Positions 1-12,129 of a stretch of DNA of 64,000 nt are shown here, one piece after another. How positions within the stretch are numbered: position 1 is the stretch's first letter; each line of letters begins with the position of its first letter. The position numbers were made by a program, and so were the translations under genes. Source of the DNA: Acanthococcus lagerstroemiae (Eukaryota; Arthropoda; Insecta; Hemiptera; Eriococcidae); the NCBI GenBank assembly GCA_031841125.1, contig CM063114.1:58550955-58614954 (forward strand), read 5' to 3'. The notes beneath the pieces are model-generated. The model was given only the letters and a program-made list of their open reading frames with translations, was not told the DNA's origin and ran no database searches.

Positions 1-404
1 TACATTGATTTCACGGCAGTCGAACGCTGCCAGCGCTGCTATCATCGTAACATACGAAGTTTAACATTGGTTAAATGGAGAGTCGAACGACTTGGTGTAT
101 CTATATGACTTTGCACGAACTCATGGAATAGAAGGAACGTGAACACGTGAACGAATCATGCTCTCACACTTCTCATGCTTGTTGAACTTTTCAAGCGTTT
201 TCATTGGTTCATACTGTGGTCGACCCGTTTCTTCATTGTACCTTATTTTTCTTTCACGCCTAGCATAGGTGCGAGTAAAATGCACTTTTACCCGCAGGTA
301 GCTTACAATCAAAATACTGTTTTAACATCATGTATAGAATAAAATTGTTAACTAAACTGGTTGTAAACAGTATCAGTTAGATGCGATAAGTCAATCAAAA
401 TGCA

Positions 405-670
405 CAGATGGATAAACAGATAGAGAGATAGACAGACAGGTTTGTGAAATGAATAATTAAATAACGAAGAAATAGGCCGACAGACAGAAAGCCAGGTGAG
501 AAATAATCAATCAGATGGATGAACAGACAAACAACCATACAGACTGATATACAGATAGACAGCCACATGAGAAATAAATCACTCAAATAACAAACAAACA
601 GGTAGGCACACAGACCTGGAAGGAAGCAAGAGGTAGACAAATAACATAATACATCAAATACAGATCAGAA
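405..670. repeat. Degenerate GATA/GACA simple-repeat tract
   Basis: Interrupted runs of agatag, gacagacag and related tetranucleotides, mixed with aacaaacagg steps. The tract keeps the lower strand open in translation (a Cys/Ile/Leu/Ser-rich product), which is an artefact of the repeat and not a gene. Confidence 0.6.
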
Positions 671-1854
671 AGATAGAGAAATCTTGGCTCTTGGTTCAGT
701 GCCTTAATGGCACCTAATATCAAAATGAAGGGAGACATATTATTGGATGTGGAATAGGAACGAAAAGCTGGGGAAATCTTACTTTCTGAATCCTGTAACA
801 AAACACTCGGCTTCATTTTTTTGGTATAGGAGAGGGGAGGGTGCTGCCTAACTGTTTGTTAGTTCCCAACGATTTGCTTCCTTATTCCTCTGTCTGTTTT
901 GTGGGATAGCTGGCTCACTAGTTCTCCTGGTCTGACTATATCTGCCTCTATCTATCCAGATATTGCAAATTTTTCGAACTTCAAAGCAACCTATTTGTAA
1001 TGTTTTCATGAGGGGAAGAGGATGGACAAAGGTCAGGTTTTTGGTACATAGAGAAATTATCTCTTCTTTGTAACCGCGACAGAATCACCAGCACACCAGG
1101 TACTCGTAGTTGACCCCCAAAACTGTGTCCAAGAAAATCCATGTTCCAGTTTCAAGATTTGACGAGTCAATTCTCTCGGAACTGCGCTGGTTTTCTACAT
1201 TTGTATAATTCAATTTGGTACACAATCCTGATATTCTGAAATCCGATTGAATTCCAGGTCCCTTTTCAATTATTACAATCAAAATTAAAGAAGCAATGGC
1301 CAATTAGGTAAGTTTTCTCATGTAAGGACTACTTTAAGAGTTATTAAACGAGCTAATTAATTTGTTATCGTCATCTGATACGCATGGACAGGTGAGAACA
1401 GTGGCCGGCGAGTAACCTGGCGGGATCGTATAGGTCAACGACAGTGTTCAGCGTGGCGATTTACCACTTACACACCTACCTGGAAACCAGATTTACGATT
1501 GCACATGTTGTAGTTTAGTTGCAAAACGTTTTTAAGAACACTGAATGTAAGATTTCAGGAAATGAAAATCGCGCTCCAGAATAATGTTGGCATAATATTC
1601 GAGAAATTGGAGTCCACTGAATGATACACAGTAAGGGGATTCGAGGAATGAAGGCGTTTCGATTAATTGACAAGAGATTTATTCGGCTTAAAATGAGCCG
1701 TGGCCAGATCACGGGCGGGAGTGAATGGATCAATTGGTACCCAGATGCCAGAAGAAGAGCTCATTCTGCGAGTGAAATTTTAGTGTATGTTCATACTAAT
1801 GTTTGTTTTTCAAAACAGAATTTTTAAATCTTATCAGTCACCTTGAAAGTACAT

Positions 1855-2020
1855 CGAACGAGCCAAAATAACCTTACTGTAGGCTACAGCATACCTATAG
1901 GTTCCACAGCAGACATCCAAAGTAGCATTCTATTAATATCATTTGAACGAACCGTAACAGCCTTACTGTAGGCTACGGCGTGCTTATAGGTTCTACAGCA
2001 GACATCCAAACATTCTGTTA
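1855..2020. repeat. Imperfect tandem duplication, two units of about 88 bp
   Basis: Two copies share the blocks ccttactgtaggctac, cttataggttc/cctataggttc and acagcagacatccaaa in the same order, beginning near 1856 and 1944. The function is unknown. The copies are diverged but plainly homologous. Confidence 0.7.
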
Positions 2021-3717
2021 ATCTAGATTCAGAGTAATTAATAATTTGGGGCAGCAACTGAACATGCAACACACTTGGAAAATGAATGAATACCGCAGCT
2101 ACTGCAGAACTTGGTATGCACCATTCAGATAATTATAACGCGAGGGTTCTACACTGCATTAATGTTTAAGGGGTTTCTTCCACGTTCTTCATGAATTCGT
2201 TCAATTCTATATGTATTTGTACAATTTATTCTTATTACCGATAAGCCAGTGATACGGTATCTACGCGCGTAGTTCACTCTTTCTTTTAAACCAAACACTT
2301 CAACCAGCATTAGTTTGAATAATGTAGAACTATTTTCGGGTTATCAGTATTACGCAAACAGGTTGCTTTACAACGGAATTTAATTTCTTCTCCGTAATTC
2401 TACAATAAAATTTTCGCCGGTAGAGTTGACTAAATAAGCTATGTAAGTTGAAATGTATGAAGATCACTTACCATTAGGATGAATTATTTGTTCATTTAGC
2501 AACACACTACCACATTTTATAAATTATAATAACAAACTAGTCTGTCTTTTCGACGTTTACGAATAGAAAAAACTCGATTTCAGAAAACAGTCAGAACGTT
2601 ACGAAATTCTTTTCTTGTATTCTGTTATCAGTGAAGATGCCGACAAGGAAATTAAATCAGTGGCTTTGATAATTGAACGATTATGTCATTACTCACAAGT
2701 TTAAAATAAAAAAGGTTCAATAACTGACTTAAAAATTCATTTGAAGGGGGAAAGATACAGCTGAACGAAATATACTACAGCAACATCAACGTTTTATTGT
2801 AAAACTGTTATGTAATAACTTGTAATGTAGAAAATCAGCTGGTGAAAAGGCCGAAAACCGAATATTGGGCTAAAACCCAAACGCATGCAAACAACTTCCT
2901 TGAACAGCTTCTACCTAATCAGATCATAAATTGGTTTAAATGAAGAGGTGCAAGCCGTATCATCGACCACAATGTCATTCAGGATGTCCTGGGAAGAGGA
3001 CCTAAAATTATGTACTATTAAGTCCTCTTATTCCTAGTTCTTGGCACAGACGCACAGTAAATCTCGAACTGGCAACACTGAACTTGATCATAATCATCAT
3101 AATCCACTTTTTCTGCAGTGCATGCAGTGTCTACACTGATCACTCTACTATTTTGGTTGATTTCTGACATTTTTCTGTTATTCCTAAAATGACTGATGAC
3201 TGGTTGATAAAATAATGATCGAAATGTCAGATGTGCATTAATTTCTCTGGATCTTTTGATTTTGAAGTTCTTTTCCTTTGCAACCTTTGATTCAGTATCC
3301 TGTGTTTCATTTTGAGAAACACTGTGCGAAGTGACTTGCTCAGATTTATGGCGCTATCGTTATCAAAACGTCGTTTCATTTGAGGTACGTGTGGTTTCGT
3401 TGCACAGCTTACACTTATTTGTGACAAACATTTATCGAGAATACTCGTATATCGTATTTGGCCTGCCACTTATCATTTTCCTTCGTTATCTATTTAAAAT
3501 TTTTGGGTGACAGGTCTCTCATTTCTGAGTGATTGTAAATGGTATTATACTGTAGGCGTTTCTTCGCGCAAGTTTATTCCGATCCCGCTTGAAGCGTGCC
3601 TCCGCAACTGAACTGGTCGCATGGTTTCTCAACCACGAATGCAGTCTGGTTAAGTAAGCAATCATTTTTCATTGTTAGTTACTCCTCTTTGTTACAGGCG
3701 TCCAAAAAAATCGCAGA

Positions 3718-6366
3718 ATGGACAGTCCGACGGCTACGTTCAACTACATTTATAGTTATTCGCTACCTACTAATGTGCAAGTTAAAATTATCTCGCTGGA
3801 AGGTAATCAACTGAAGCCACAGTATGAGTGTGTTATCAACGATCCATTTATGAAGTTTTCTGGGCTTTACGAGTCCCAATATGCTGACTTGATGGTCCAA
3901 TGTCAAGTTTTTGGCGATGGTGTTCCCCTCTGCTTACCCGTGTCATCGTCGTACAAAGCATTCACTTCGCGATGGAACTGGTCCGAGTGGATTACGTTAC
4001 CTGTCATGTTCAGTGATCTACCACGGAACGCGAAACTAGCGATTACGATTTACGACTGCGTCGGCCCGTGTGAGATGAAGGCGGTCGGCGGTACGACGAT
4101 TTCATTATTCGGAAAACGCGGACTCTTTCGCAAAGGTTTGATCGATTTACAGGTGTGGCCGTTCACGGTAGCCGATGGTGGACCCACAAATTTGACGCCT
4201 GGAAAGCCTCACAACCACAAAGCCCATATGTATAGTTTAGGTAAACTGACAAAGAAATACAGAACAGGTCAAATCACCGAAGTTGACTGGTTGGATCGTT
4301 TGACCTTCCGGGAAATCGAAATCATTAATGAGAAAGAGAAGAAGAGTTCCGAGTTCATGTATTTGATGGTAGAGTTCCCGGAAATCATACTAAATGATGC
4401 TACCTACAATGTGGTGTATTACGAAGAAGAAGGCTACGACCTGATTCCGTTCAGAGTACAAGCCGATATAGTTACCGTTCCGGATTCGGAGATATCATTA
4501 GAGAATCTAGTCGAAAATAAGCATCACAAACTTGCCCGAAGCTTGCGTAGCGGCGTATCAGACAAAGATGCCAAACCTAACGCGATCGTTCGCGATACGT
4601 TGAACACCATTGTCGGGTATCCGCCCACCAAACAGCTTACCACCGAAGAACAAGATTTGATTTGGAAGTTCAGATTCTACCTCAGTAACCAGAAGAAAGC
4701 GTCTGTAAAGTTCTTGGAGTGCGTGAATTGGAAGTTACCGGCCGAGGTTAGACAGGCCCTGGATATTCTTGATCAGTGGGCTCCTATGGACGTCGAAGAT
4801 GCGCTCCGACTACTCAGTCCGCTGTTCCAGCATCCTCTAGTTCGTCGATACGCGGTTACCAGATTGCAACAGGCTTCGGATGAAGATCTGTTGCTCTATT
4901 TGCTACAGCTCGTGCAGGCGCTCAAATACGAAAATTTCGAAGAGATCAATGCCAAGTACAAACGCTTGAGCGAGTTGACTGCCACCGAAGACTCAACCAT
5001 GGACACGGTGTCGGTCTCCAGCGACGTCAGCGGAGCCAATGTGAACGTTACCACCGCCAATAACCCGGATCTGGCCAGGTACTATGAGCTTATGCAGGAG
5101 AATTTGGCCATGGACTTGACCACGTTCCTCATAAACCGAGCTTGCAAGAATTTCAATTTAGCTAATTATTTCTACTGGTACTTGATGGTCGAGTGCGACG
5201 ATTACGAGTCGCCGCTCAAGCAAGACAACTCGACCAAAAGTATGTACCTCACTGTGATGAGAACGTTTATGCTGTCGCTGCAGCACGGAAGCGCCGACAT
5301 GCAGAAGAAGTACTTGTATCTACGGCGGCAGAAACTGTTCATCGACAAACTGGTACAACTGGTGAAGGACGTGGCCCGGGAGAATGCCAACCGAAAGAAG
5401 AAAATCGAGTACTTCCAGAGTCTGTTGAAGGACGCCGAGAAGTTCAAGTTCAATTTCTGCAACTTCGAGCCGATACCGTTCCCGCTAGACCCGAAGGTGA
5501 CGATCAAGGGCGTAGTTCCGGAGAAAGCCACGCTGTTCAAGTCAGCCCTCATGCCTTCAAAACTGACTTTCATTTCGGCGCAGTACAAGGAGAGCGTCGC
5601 GATCTTCAAGCACGGCGATGATCTGCGGCAGGACCAACTCGTGTTGCAGATAATCACCTTGATGGACAAGTTACTGCGCAGCGAGAATCTGGACTTAAAG
5701 CTGACTCCGTACCGCGTGCTGGCTGTCAGCACGAAGCACGGTTTCGTCGAATTCGTCGAATCGGTTCCGGTGGCCGAGGTCTTGGAGACCGAGGGCACCA
5801 TTCAGAATTTCTTCAGGAAGCACCATCCGAACGAGAACGGGCCGTACGGTATTTCGTTTGACATTATGGACACATACATCAAGAGCTGCGCCGGCTATTG
5901 CGTGATCACGTATTTGCTGGGCGTGGGCGACCGACATTTCGACAATCTGTTGCTGACCACGAGCGGAAAGCTGTTCCATATCGATTTCGGTTATATTTTG
6001 GGCCGCGATCCAAAACCGTTGCCACCGCCGATGAAGCTCAGCAAGGAGATGGTCGAGGCGATGGGTGGCGTTAATTCGGAGCATTACCACCAGTTTCGCA
6101 AGCTGTGCTACACGGCCTTTTTGCACTTGCGAAGGCATTCAAATTTAATATTGAATCTGTTCACCCTGATGGTGGACGCCAATGTACCTGATATCGCGTT
6201 AGAGCCCGATAAAGCTGTGATGAAAGTACAAGATAAGTTTAGGTTAGATTTGGGAGACGAAGAAGCGGTGCACTATTTCCAAAACCTATTGGATATGTCG
6301 GTGACAGCAGTGATGGCCGCCTTGGTCGAACAACTCCATAAATTCGCGCAGTATTGGAGGAAATAG
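3718..6366 (+). CDS. Vps34: Class III phosphatidylinositol 3-kinase catalytic subunit (Vps34/PIK3C3)
   Basis: An 882-residue protein read from one uninterrupted exon, close to the usual length (human 887). It makes PI3P on endosomes and autophagosome precursors, working with Vps15, Beclin 1 and either Atg14 or UVRAG. An N-terminal C2 domain (about 20-180, with [17 protein letters not shown] and [11 protein letters not shown]) is followed by the PI3K helical domain (about 285-470) and the lipid kinase domain (about 600-882). The ATP-binding segment [12 protein letters not shown] puts the lysine near residue 631; the catalytic loop GVGDRHFDN has its Asp near 738 and the HIDFGYILG metal-binding Asp near 756. 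The membrane-binding terminal helix ending HKFAQYWRK is intact. The start was chosen because it opens the conserved N terminus and follows a likely 5'-leader splice acceptor. There is no sign of decay. The lack of coding introns contrasts with most neighbours. Confidence 0.98.
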   Translation: MDSPTATFNYIYSYSLPTNVQVKIISLEGNQLKPQYECVINDPFMKFSGLYESQYADLMVQCQVFGDGVPLCLPVSSSYKAFTSRWNWSEWITLPVMFSDLPRNAKLAITIYDCVGPCEMKAVGGTTISLFGKRGLFRKGLIDLQVWPFTVADGGPTNLTPGKPHNHKAHMYSLGKLTKKYRTGQITEVDWLDRLTFREIEIINEKEKKSSEFMYLMVEFPEIILNDATYNVVYYEEEGYDLIPFRVQADIVTVPDSEISLENLVENKHHKLARSLRSGVSDKDAKPNAIVRDTLNTIVGYPPTKQLTTEEQDLIWKFRFYLSNQKKASVKFLECVNWKLPAEVRQALDILDQWAPMDVEDALRLLSPLFQHPLVRRYAVTRLQQASDEDLLLYLLQLVQALKYENFEEINAKYKRLSELTATEDSTMDTVSVSSDVSGANVNVTTANNPDLARYYELMQENLAMDLTTFLINRACKNFNLANYFYWYLMVECDDYESPLKQDNSTKSMYLTVMRTFMLSLQHGSADMQKKYLYLRRQKLFIDKLVQLVKDVARENANRKKKIEYFQSLLKDAEKFKFNFCNFEPIPFPLDPKVTIKGVVPEKATLFKSALMPSKLTFISAQYKESVAIFKHGDDLRQDQLVLQIITLMDKLLRSENLDLKLTPYRVLAVSTKHGFVEFVESVPVAEVLETEGTIQNFFRKHHPNENGPYGISFDIMDTYIKSCAGYCVITYLLGVGDRHFDNLLLTTSGKLFHIDFGYILGRDPKPLPPPMKLSKEMVEAMGGVNSEHYHQFRKLCYTAFLHLRRHSNLILNLFTLMVDANVPDIALEPDKAVMKVQDKFRLDLGDEEAVHYFQNLLDMSVTAVMAALVEQLHKFAQYWRK

Positions 6367-6707
6367 AGGCGTTTCTCGAAATCTCGCGTGTTTTTGTGTA
6401 TGAGTATTTTGTTATTGTTGAAAACCGTAATCGTTTTATTTGTTCTTAATGTAATCGCGCGCTATTTTTTTTTAAAGTATTTTCGTACGACCTTATTTTT
6501 TTTATCTTATCTATTTGTATTTTTTGAACTTCAGATGATTTCTCGTAGGTTAACTCATTGACTTTATTGATGAGTTGTTGATTCCCCACGATTGCATTCA
6601 GTTTTTCAGTTCCACGTTTATTTTCGCTCGTATCGTTCCTTCGACTATGGAATTTTCTCCAAATGGTTAGTAGTATAATTTTGTATTTTTAGATATTCAT
6701 TTGCGAA

Positions 6708-6713
6708 AATAAA
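6708..6713 (+). terminator. Likely polyadenylation signal of Vps34
   Basis: A canonical AATAAA lies 342 bp after the Vps34 stop in a T-rich 3' region, on the coding strand. It is the first canonical hexamer after the stop and so the probable 3' end; no transcript evidence is available. Confidence 0.55.
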
Positions 6714-7516
6714 CGAGTCAGTTATTATTCTGTATATTTTCATAATAGTGAATCAGCTGTCAGGTAGGGGAAAGACGGGTATCTAGCTAGGTGCACATTT
6801 TTTTCAACTTCCATTTTCTATATTTATGTATTTAACACACAGGCCGTTCCCATGAATCCGGTTCTTCTAGTAGTAACAGTGGTTTGGATAATAATGCCTA
6901 TCGCTTAACTGTAATTCAAGGCACCAGCTCATTGCAAATTACTCAAATTGCATCTGGTTTTATTTCAACCTCAGTAAAAAATCTTAGTCTCTCGATTGTT
7001 CCCGTTAAAATTATTAAATGGAAATTTATCCATTACGATCATGTTTTCCTCCATCAGATTGAACGATTCAAAATTGTTCCCACTAAAATGACTGAATAGA
7101 AATTTGCCCATTACGATAAATTTTTCTCCGTCAGCTATGATCGTATGACCTCATGTGTATTGATCACCAATATTCAGAAGTATTCTATAATGAACCTAGG
7201 TAATCACCTACATATAACCTTGATCAAACCTATAACTGGCATGGAAAAGGTCAAAAGATAGAAATGAAATTATAAGCAATAGTTGAGGGGTTATCTATAG
7301 AAGCTCAGTTCATTAGTTACTGACAGTTATTTGAGTATTATTGATCGTTATTTTATGAATTGTTACTTCATGAATATGTACCATAAGTTGCAAACTGCTG
7401 ATTTATTGTCATAATCTTGTAAATAGTCATCAATTTATGAGCCACATCAACGATCAGTGTTCATTTCTCGAATAAAACCATAACGAATAAAGGAATGTGT
7501 AAAATGTAAGAACATT
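6714..7516. other. Intergenic stretch with no assigned feature
   Basis: AT-rich sequence between the Vps34 3' end and the first MITE. No gene, RNA or clear repeat was seen. Confidence 0.5.
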
Positions 7517-7753
7517 TGGACGCTGTGAAGCGTAGTCGAACCAAGCGACAAAATCTGTTTTTTGAGAACATGTGATTCGAAGTTCAAGACCCATGTAGAA
7601 ACTATATGACGTAGCGTTTACTGATAAGCTTTTTTCAACGTGAGTACACATTTTTGAATCGGGGGCCCAATTTGAAAAAATCTACCGTTTACGCTCTTCA
7701 ACTCATTTTGTCAACAAATGGTCGCTTGGTTCTGTTCCGCTTAGCAGCGTCCA
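7517..7753. mobile_element. Mariner-like MITE, TGGACGC family, copy 1
   Basis: Terminal inverted repeats TGGACGCTGTGAAGCG and CGCTTAGCAGCGTCCA bound a 237-bp element. The core block ctgataagcttttttcaa followed by cgtgagtacacattttt is shared with copies at 30461, 31725 and (inverted) 37630. It is too short to encode a transposase, so it is a non-autonomous element. The TA-flanked copy at 31725 suggests the Tc1/mariner superfamily. Confidence 0.85.
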
Positions 7754-7791
7754 TATTTATTGGTACCCTGTACCTGTAACACCTTTTCAAC

Positions 7792-8125
7792 CAGGGACGT
7801 GAAAGCTTACACAAAGATTTGCTTTCGGATTTAGCTTCCATAGAAATCTCTATTGGCTTCTGATTTCGCTTTTGACTTTTCATCATTGAACATTCAGCTT
7901 TTAACTTTTGACATTGAGGGAAAAATCGCTCAGCTTTTGGCTTTCAGCATTTTTCTCCTGTCTTACCAGATATAAAGATTTTGCTTTCGGACTTAGCTTC
8001 CAGAGAAAACTCTATTGGCTTCTGATTTCGCTTTTGACTTTTCATCATTGAGCATTCAGCTTTTAACTTTTGACCTTGAGGGGAAAATCGTCTGCTTTTG
8101 GCTTTCAGCTTTTCTATCATCCCTG
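7792..8125. mobile_element. hAT-like MITE with perfect 8-bp target duplication
   Basis: The element begins CAGGGACGTGAAAGC and ends CATCCCTG. It is flanked on both sides by TTTTCAAC (7784-7791 and 8126-8133). Inside, a block of about 150 bp occurs twice in direct orientation (about 7812 onward and 7977 onward), rich in ctttgactttt and cagcttttaac steps. The 8-bp duplication and CAGGG terminus fit the hAT superfamily. It has no coding capacity. Confidence 0.9.
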
Positions 8126-8199
8126 TTTTCAACCAAAAACCATGCTATAACACAGTTTCAACTTCCAACCAGAAATACATAAATATCAGTAACTTAAAA

Positions 8200-8283
8200 G
8201 GATGTCTTCTACATATTTGGAAACAATATCTGTATTTCAACTTAAAATACAGATATTGTTTTCAAATATGAAGAACACATCCT
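8200..8283. repeat. Compact near-perfect hairpin
   Basis: Arms of about 38 bp (ggatgtcttctacatatttg... and its complement ending gaacacatcc) pair around a loop of a few bases near cttaaa. By eye about 36 of 39 positions pair. It may be a tiny fold-back MITE or a hairpin RNA precursor. No transcript evidence exists here. Confidence 0.75.
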
Positions 8284-10170
8284 CTATTTTCTATTCAAAA
8301 TTGTTTGCTGTCAATCTATATCTTCAATTTCCATCTTGAAAATTTTCCAAATTACTGCTCGCTAATAAATGAATTCGAAGAGCTACTTGATAGATAGGTA
8401 CCTATCCAAGATAGTTCTTTCTTTTAATTGATTAGAGAAGTAGAACCAAAAATCAACCAGAATGTAAAATGCTTGATTGCAGAAACAATGATTCCTAATC
8501 AGTATTGAACTGCAACTCAATTTTGAGTATGAGACCTAATATGGCAAAAATGAATGAAATGGGAGAAGGTTCTATGTAGTATACTTTTAGTTAAAACTAT
8601 CTGATACCGCTCAATATCAAACCATTGAAGGATGGGTGAGGTGGGCATTTTCTTTTTTGATACGGATAGCTCTCCTATCAATAATTTATATCTATATCTT
8701 TAAGGTAGATTGCCAAATGGCTGGCTATCTTCCAATCTTATACCTCGAACAAAGATCTGATGAAACATATAAGCAGGAAACCTATTTCAGATAGAAGATA
8801 GAACGGATAAAATACCTATTTTGAAAATGTTTCAAGTAGGTATTCATAACTGAATAATTAGCTATTTTTAGCTGATATTTTCAAATCAGCTATTAGTATA
8901 ATCCTGCTGCTATGAGTATGGAGGGGGTAAACGTGTTCCCACGTTTCATAACAAAAAGGAAGTGAGTAATAGATGGGGGTAGCCGTAATGTCATAAAGTG
9001 ATTTTAACTAGCCAGTGAATTTTAAACAAGAGCCTTATACAGTCTTAATAAGTCCAAGAGAGTCTTGAAAAGTTGTGAGAGTTCTAGAAAGTCCTGACCA
9101 TGTCCTAAAAGCGATAATCAAGTCTGGAAAAGTTACAAAGAATCGAAAAGCAAGTTTTGAAGTTTCGACAGTTTTAGTGAATTTTGAACAAGTCTGGAAG
9201 ACATTTAAAAAGTCTTAAGATGGTCTGGTTGAGTTTGAAAGATTCTTATACAAGAATTGAAGATTGATGAGTTCTGGAGCTATAGTTTTAAAGACTGCAG
9301 CACCGCCAAATTCTCCAAAAGTTGTCACCCGGCCGAGAATTTGACTGTACACTTTGGAGGCATTTTCATGTTCAACGTCAATAAAACAAAGTCTGTTACT
9401 ATTTCCCTCTCATCTACTCACTTAAGTATCACTATAAGGGCAAAAAAATATGATCCTAGTATTCTGATGAGAGGGAGGAGGGCAAAAATGATCCAGTTCT
9501 TAGAGATTCGGAATTGCCACTCCCAGAATTGCCTCCAAGATCCGTACTCGCGGTTTCATATAAATGTTAGTGCGCCCATGAGCGGGCGTAGGTCTCCCCC
9601 ATCCTTCTCCATCGGTCCCTATTCCTTACTCCCCTTATCCAAAGCCTCCCCCTTATATTTTTCAGTTCGTCGTGCCACCTTTTCAAGGGTCTCCCTTGGG
9701 CTCTCCTTCCCTCCCTAGGATACCAGTCCAGTACCCTTCTGCCTCACTTTCCTGCACCTTCTCTGGCAACATGTCCTGGAAATTTTATTATAGAGATACA
9801 TAATAATGCCTCGTTTCGTTCTGGAGTTTCAAAAGTTCCTTTTGGTTTATGTCTTTTCTTTTTCATTTATTTAGTCCTTAGTGAAAATTACTAGTATGTT
9901 CCCACCCCTGAACTTTTGTGGAGTAAGTAACTACGCCTCCTGCCCCCACGGTACCGTCAACTACGATATGTGTTACTCTCATCGCTATGTCGAGGCTGTA
10001 ATAATATATACTTAATGAGTTAGAGAGGGCGCGAGATTGCTGAGAGAGTTCATAAGAGTTTCACAAAAATCTTATATACACGGAATCTAATTCAAATTTC
10101 ATAGAACAGATGAAAAGGTTATGGACTCACAATAAGTATATCCATAACGGCTACTTATTAGAGACAAATT
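8284..10170. other. Intergenic stretch upstream of GALT, including a degenerate short-period repeat
   Basis: Between about 9040 and 9250 the motif agtcttgaaaagt recurs with a spacing of roughly 25-30 bp in degenerate form. Open frames around 9257-9718 show no family resemblance. The missing first coding exon of GALT should lie somewhere in 8.3-10.5 kb, but no phase-compatible candidate was convincing. Confidence 0.5.
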
Positions 10171-10184
10171 TTATTTTATTATTA

Positions 10185-10215
<31 letters not shown>

Positions 10216-10295
10216 TTTTAAAGTGGTGCTGACAACAGTCTTATGACCAATTATAGCCAGCACCACTCTGTAATCATATGAATTTACAAACATGT
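10171..10295. repeat. (ATT)n/(TTTA)n microsatellite beside a short inverted repeat
   Basis: A run of att trinucleotides passes into ttta tetranucleotides (about 10172-10220). It is followed by a small hairpin with arms agtggtgctg and cagcaccact (about 10222-10267). It may be the tail and end of a small retroposed or fold-back element. Confidence 0.7.
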
Positions 10296-10515
10296 GTGGT
10301 ACGAAAATAAATACTATCAGGACTAGCTTGATAAGTAAGTTTATACATCATAACCAACATACTCACTCGCTCGATTGCAGCAATAAATCTGTTCTTACAC
10401 GCGATTGAATGTTCATAGAATTTTATTGATGGTATATAAGTTATGTGCATGTTAGAATATCTAATATACCCTTTAACTCAAGAATGTATCACAGGTACAT
10501 GTTGCAAAATATTAA

Positions 10516-12000
<1,485 letters not shown>

Positions 12001-12129
12001 AGATTATCATCGGAGTATAACTCACAGATGTGAACTCTCTCGCAATAACTCTACCCAACATGCTTCGTAATCAATTTAATTTTAAAATTATTCATTTAAT
12101 ACCGGTACAAATGTAAAAAACGTTTTATC

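Larger units (their letters stand above)
1..3717. other. Left-edge non-coding stretch upstream of Vps34
   Basis: No recognisable gene was found. It contains a degenerate GATA/GACA-type simple repeat (about 405-670) and an imperfect tandem pair (about 1855-2020); otherwise it is AT-rich and unassigned. The last 200 bases before the Vps34 start probably contain its 5' leader: a pyrimidine-rich stretch ending in a good acceptor (ttgttacag) closes about 3698, so a short 5' intron is possible, but no convincing donor was identified. Confidence 0.6.

Noticed and set aside
121..312. Minus-strand 63-codon frame with a charged, eukaryote-like composition (RRERKIRYNEETGRPQYEP)
   Set aside because: It looks protein-like but no family was recognised and splice sites were not convincing, so it is not called as an exon.
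5193..6138. Long open frames on other frames and the opposite strand inside Vps34
   Set aside because: They are shadows of the strongly biased Vps34 coding sequence; none shows a known domain.
9257..9718. 153-codon plus-strand open frame upstream of GALT
   Set aside because: No domain or GALT N-terminal resemblance, Ser/Pro-rich low-complexity end, and no suitable donor in the right phase.
9897..9923. ATG followed by a perfect GTAAGT donor as GALT exon 1
   Set aside because: The donor is in phase 0 while the next exon requires phase 1; joining would shift the conserved frame.
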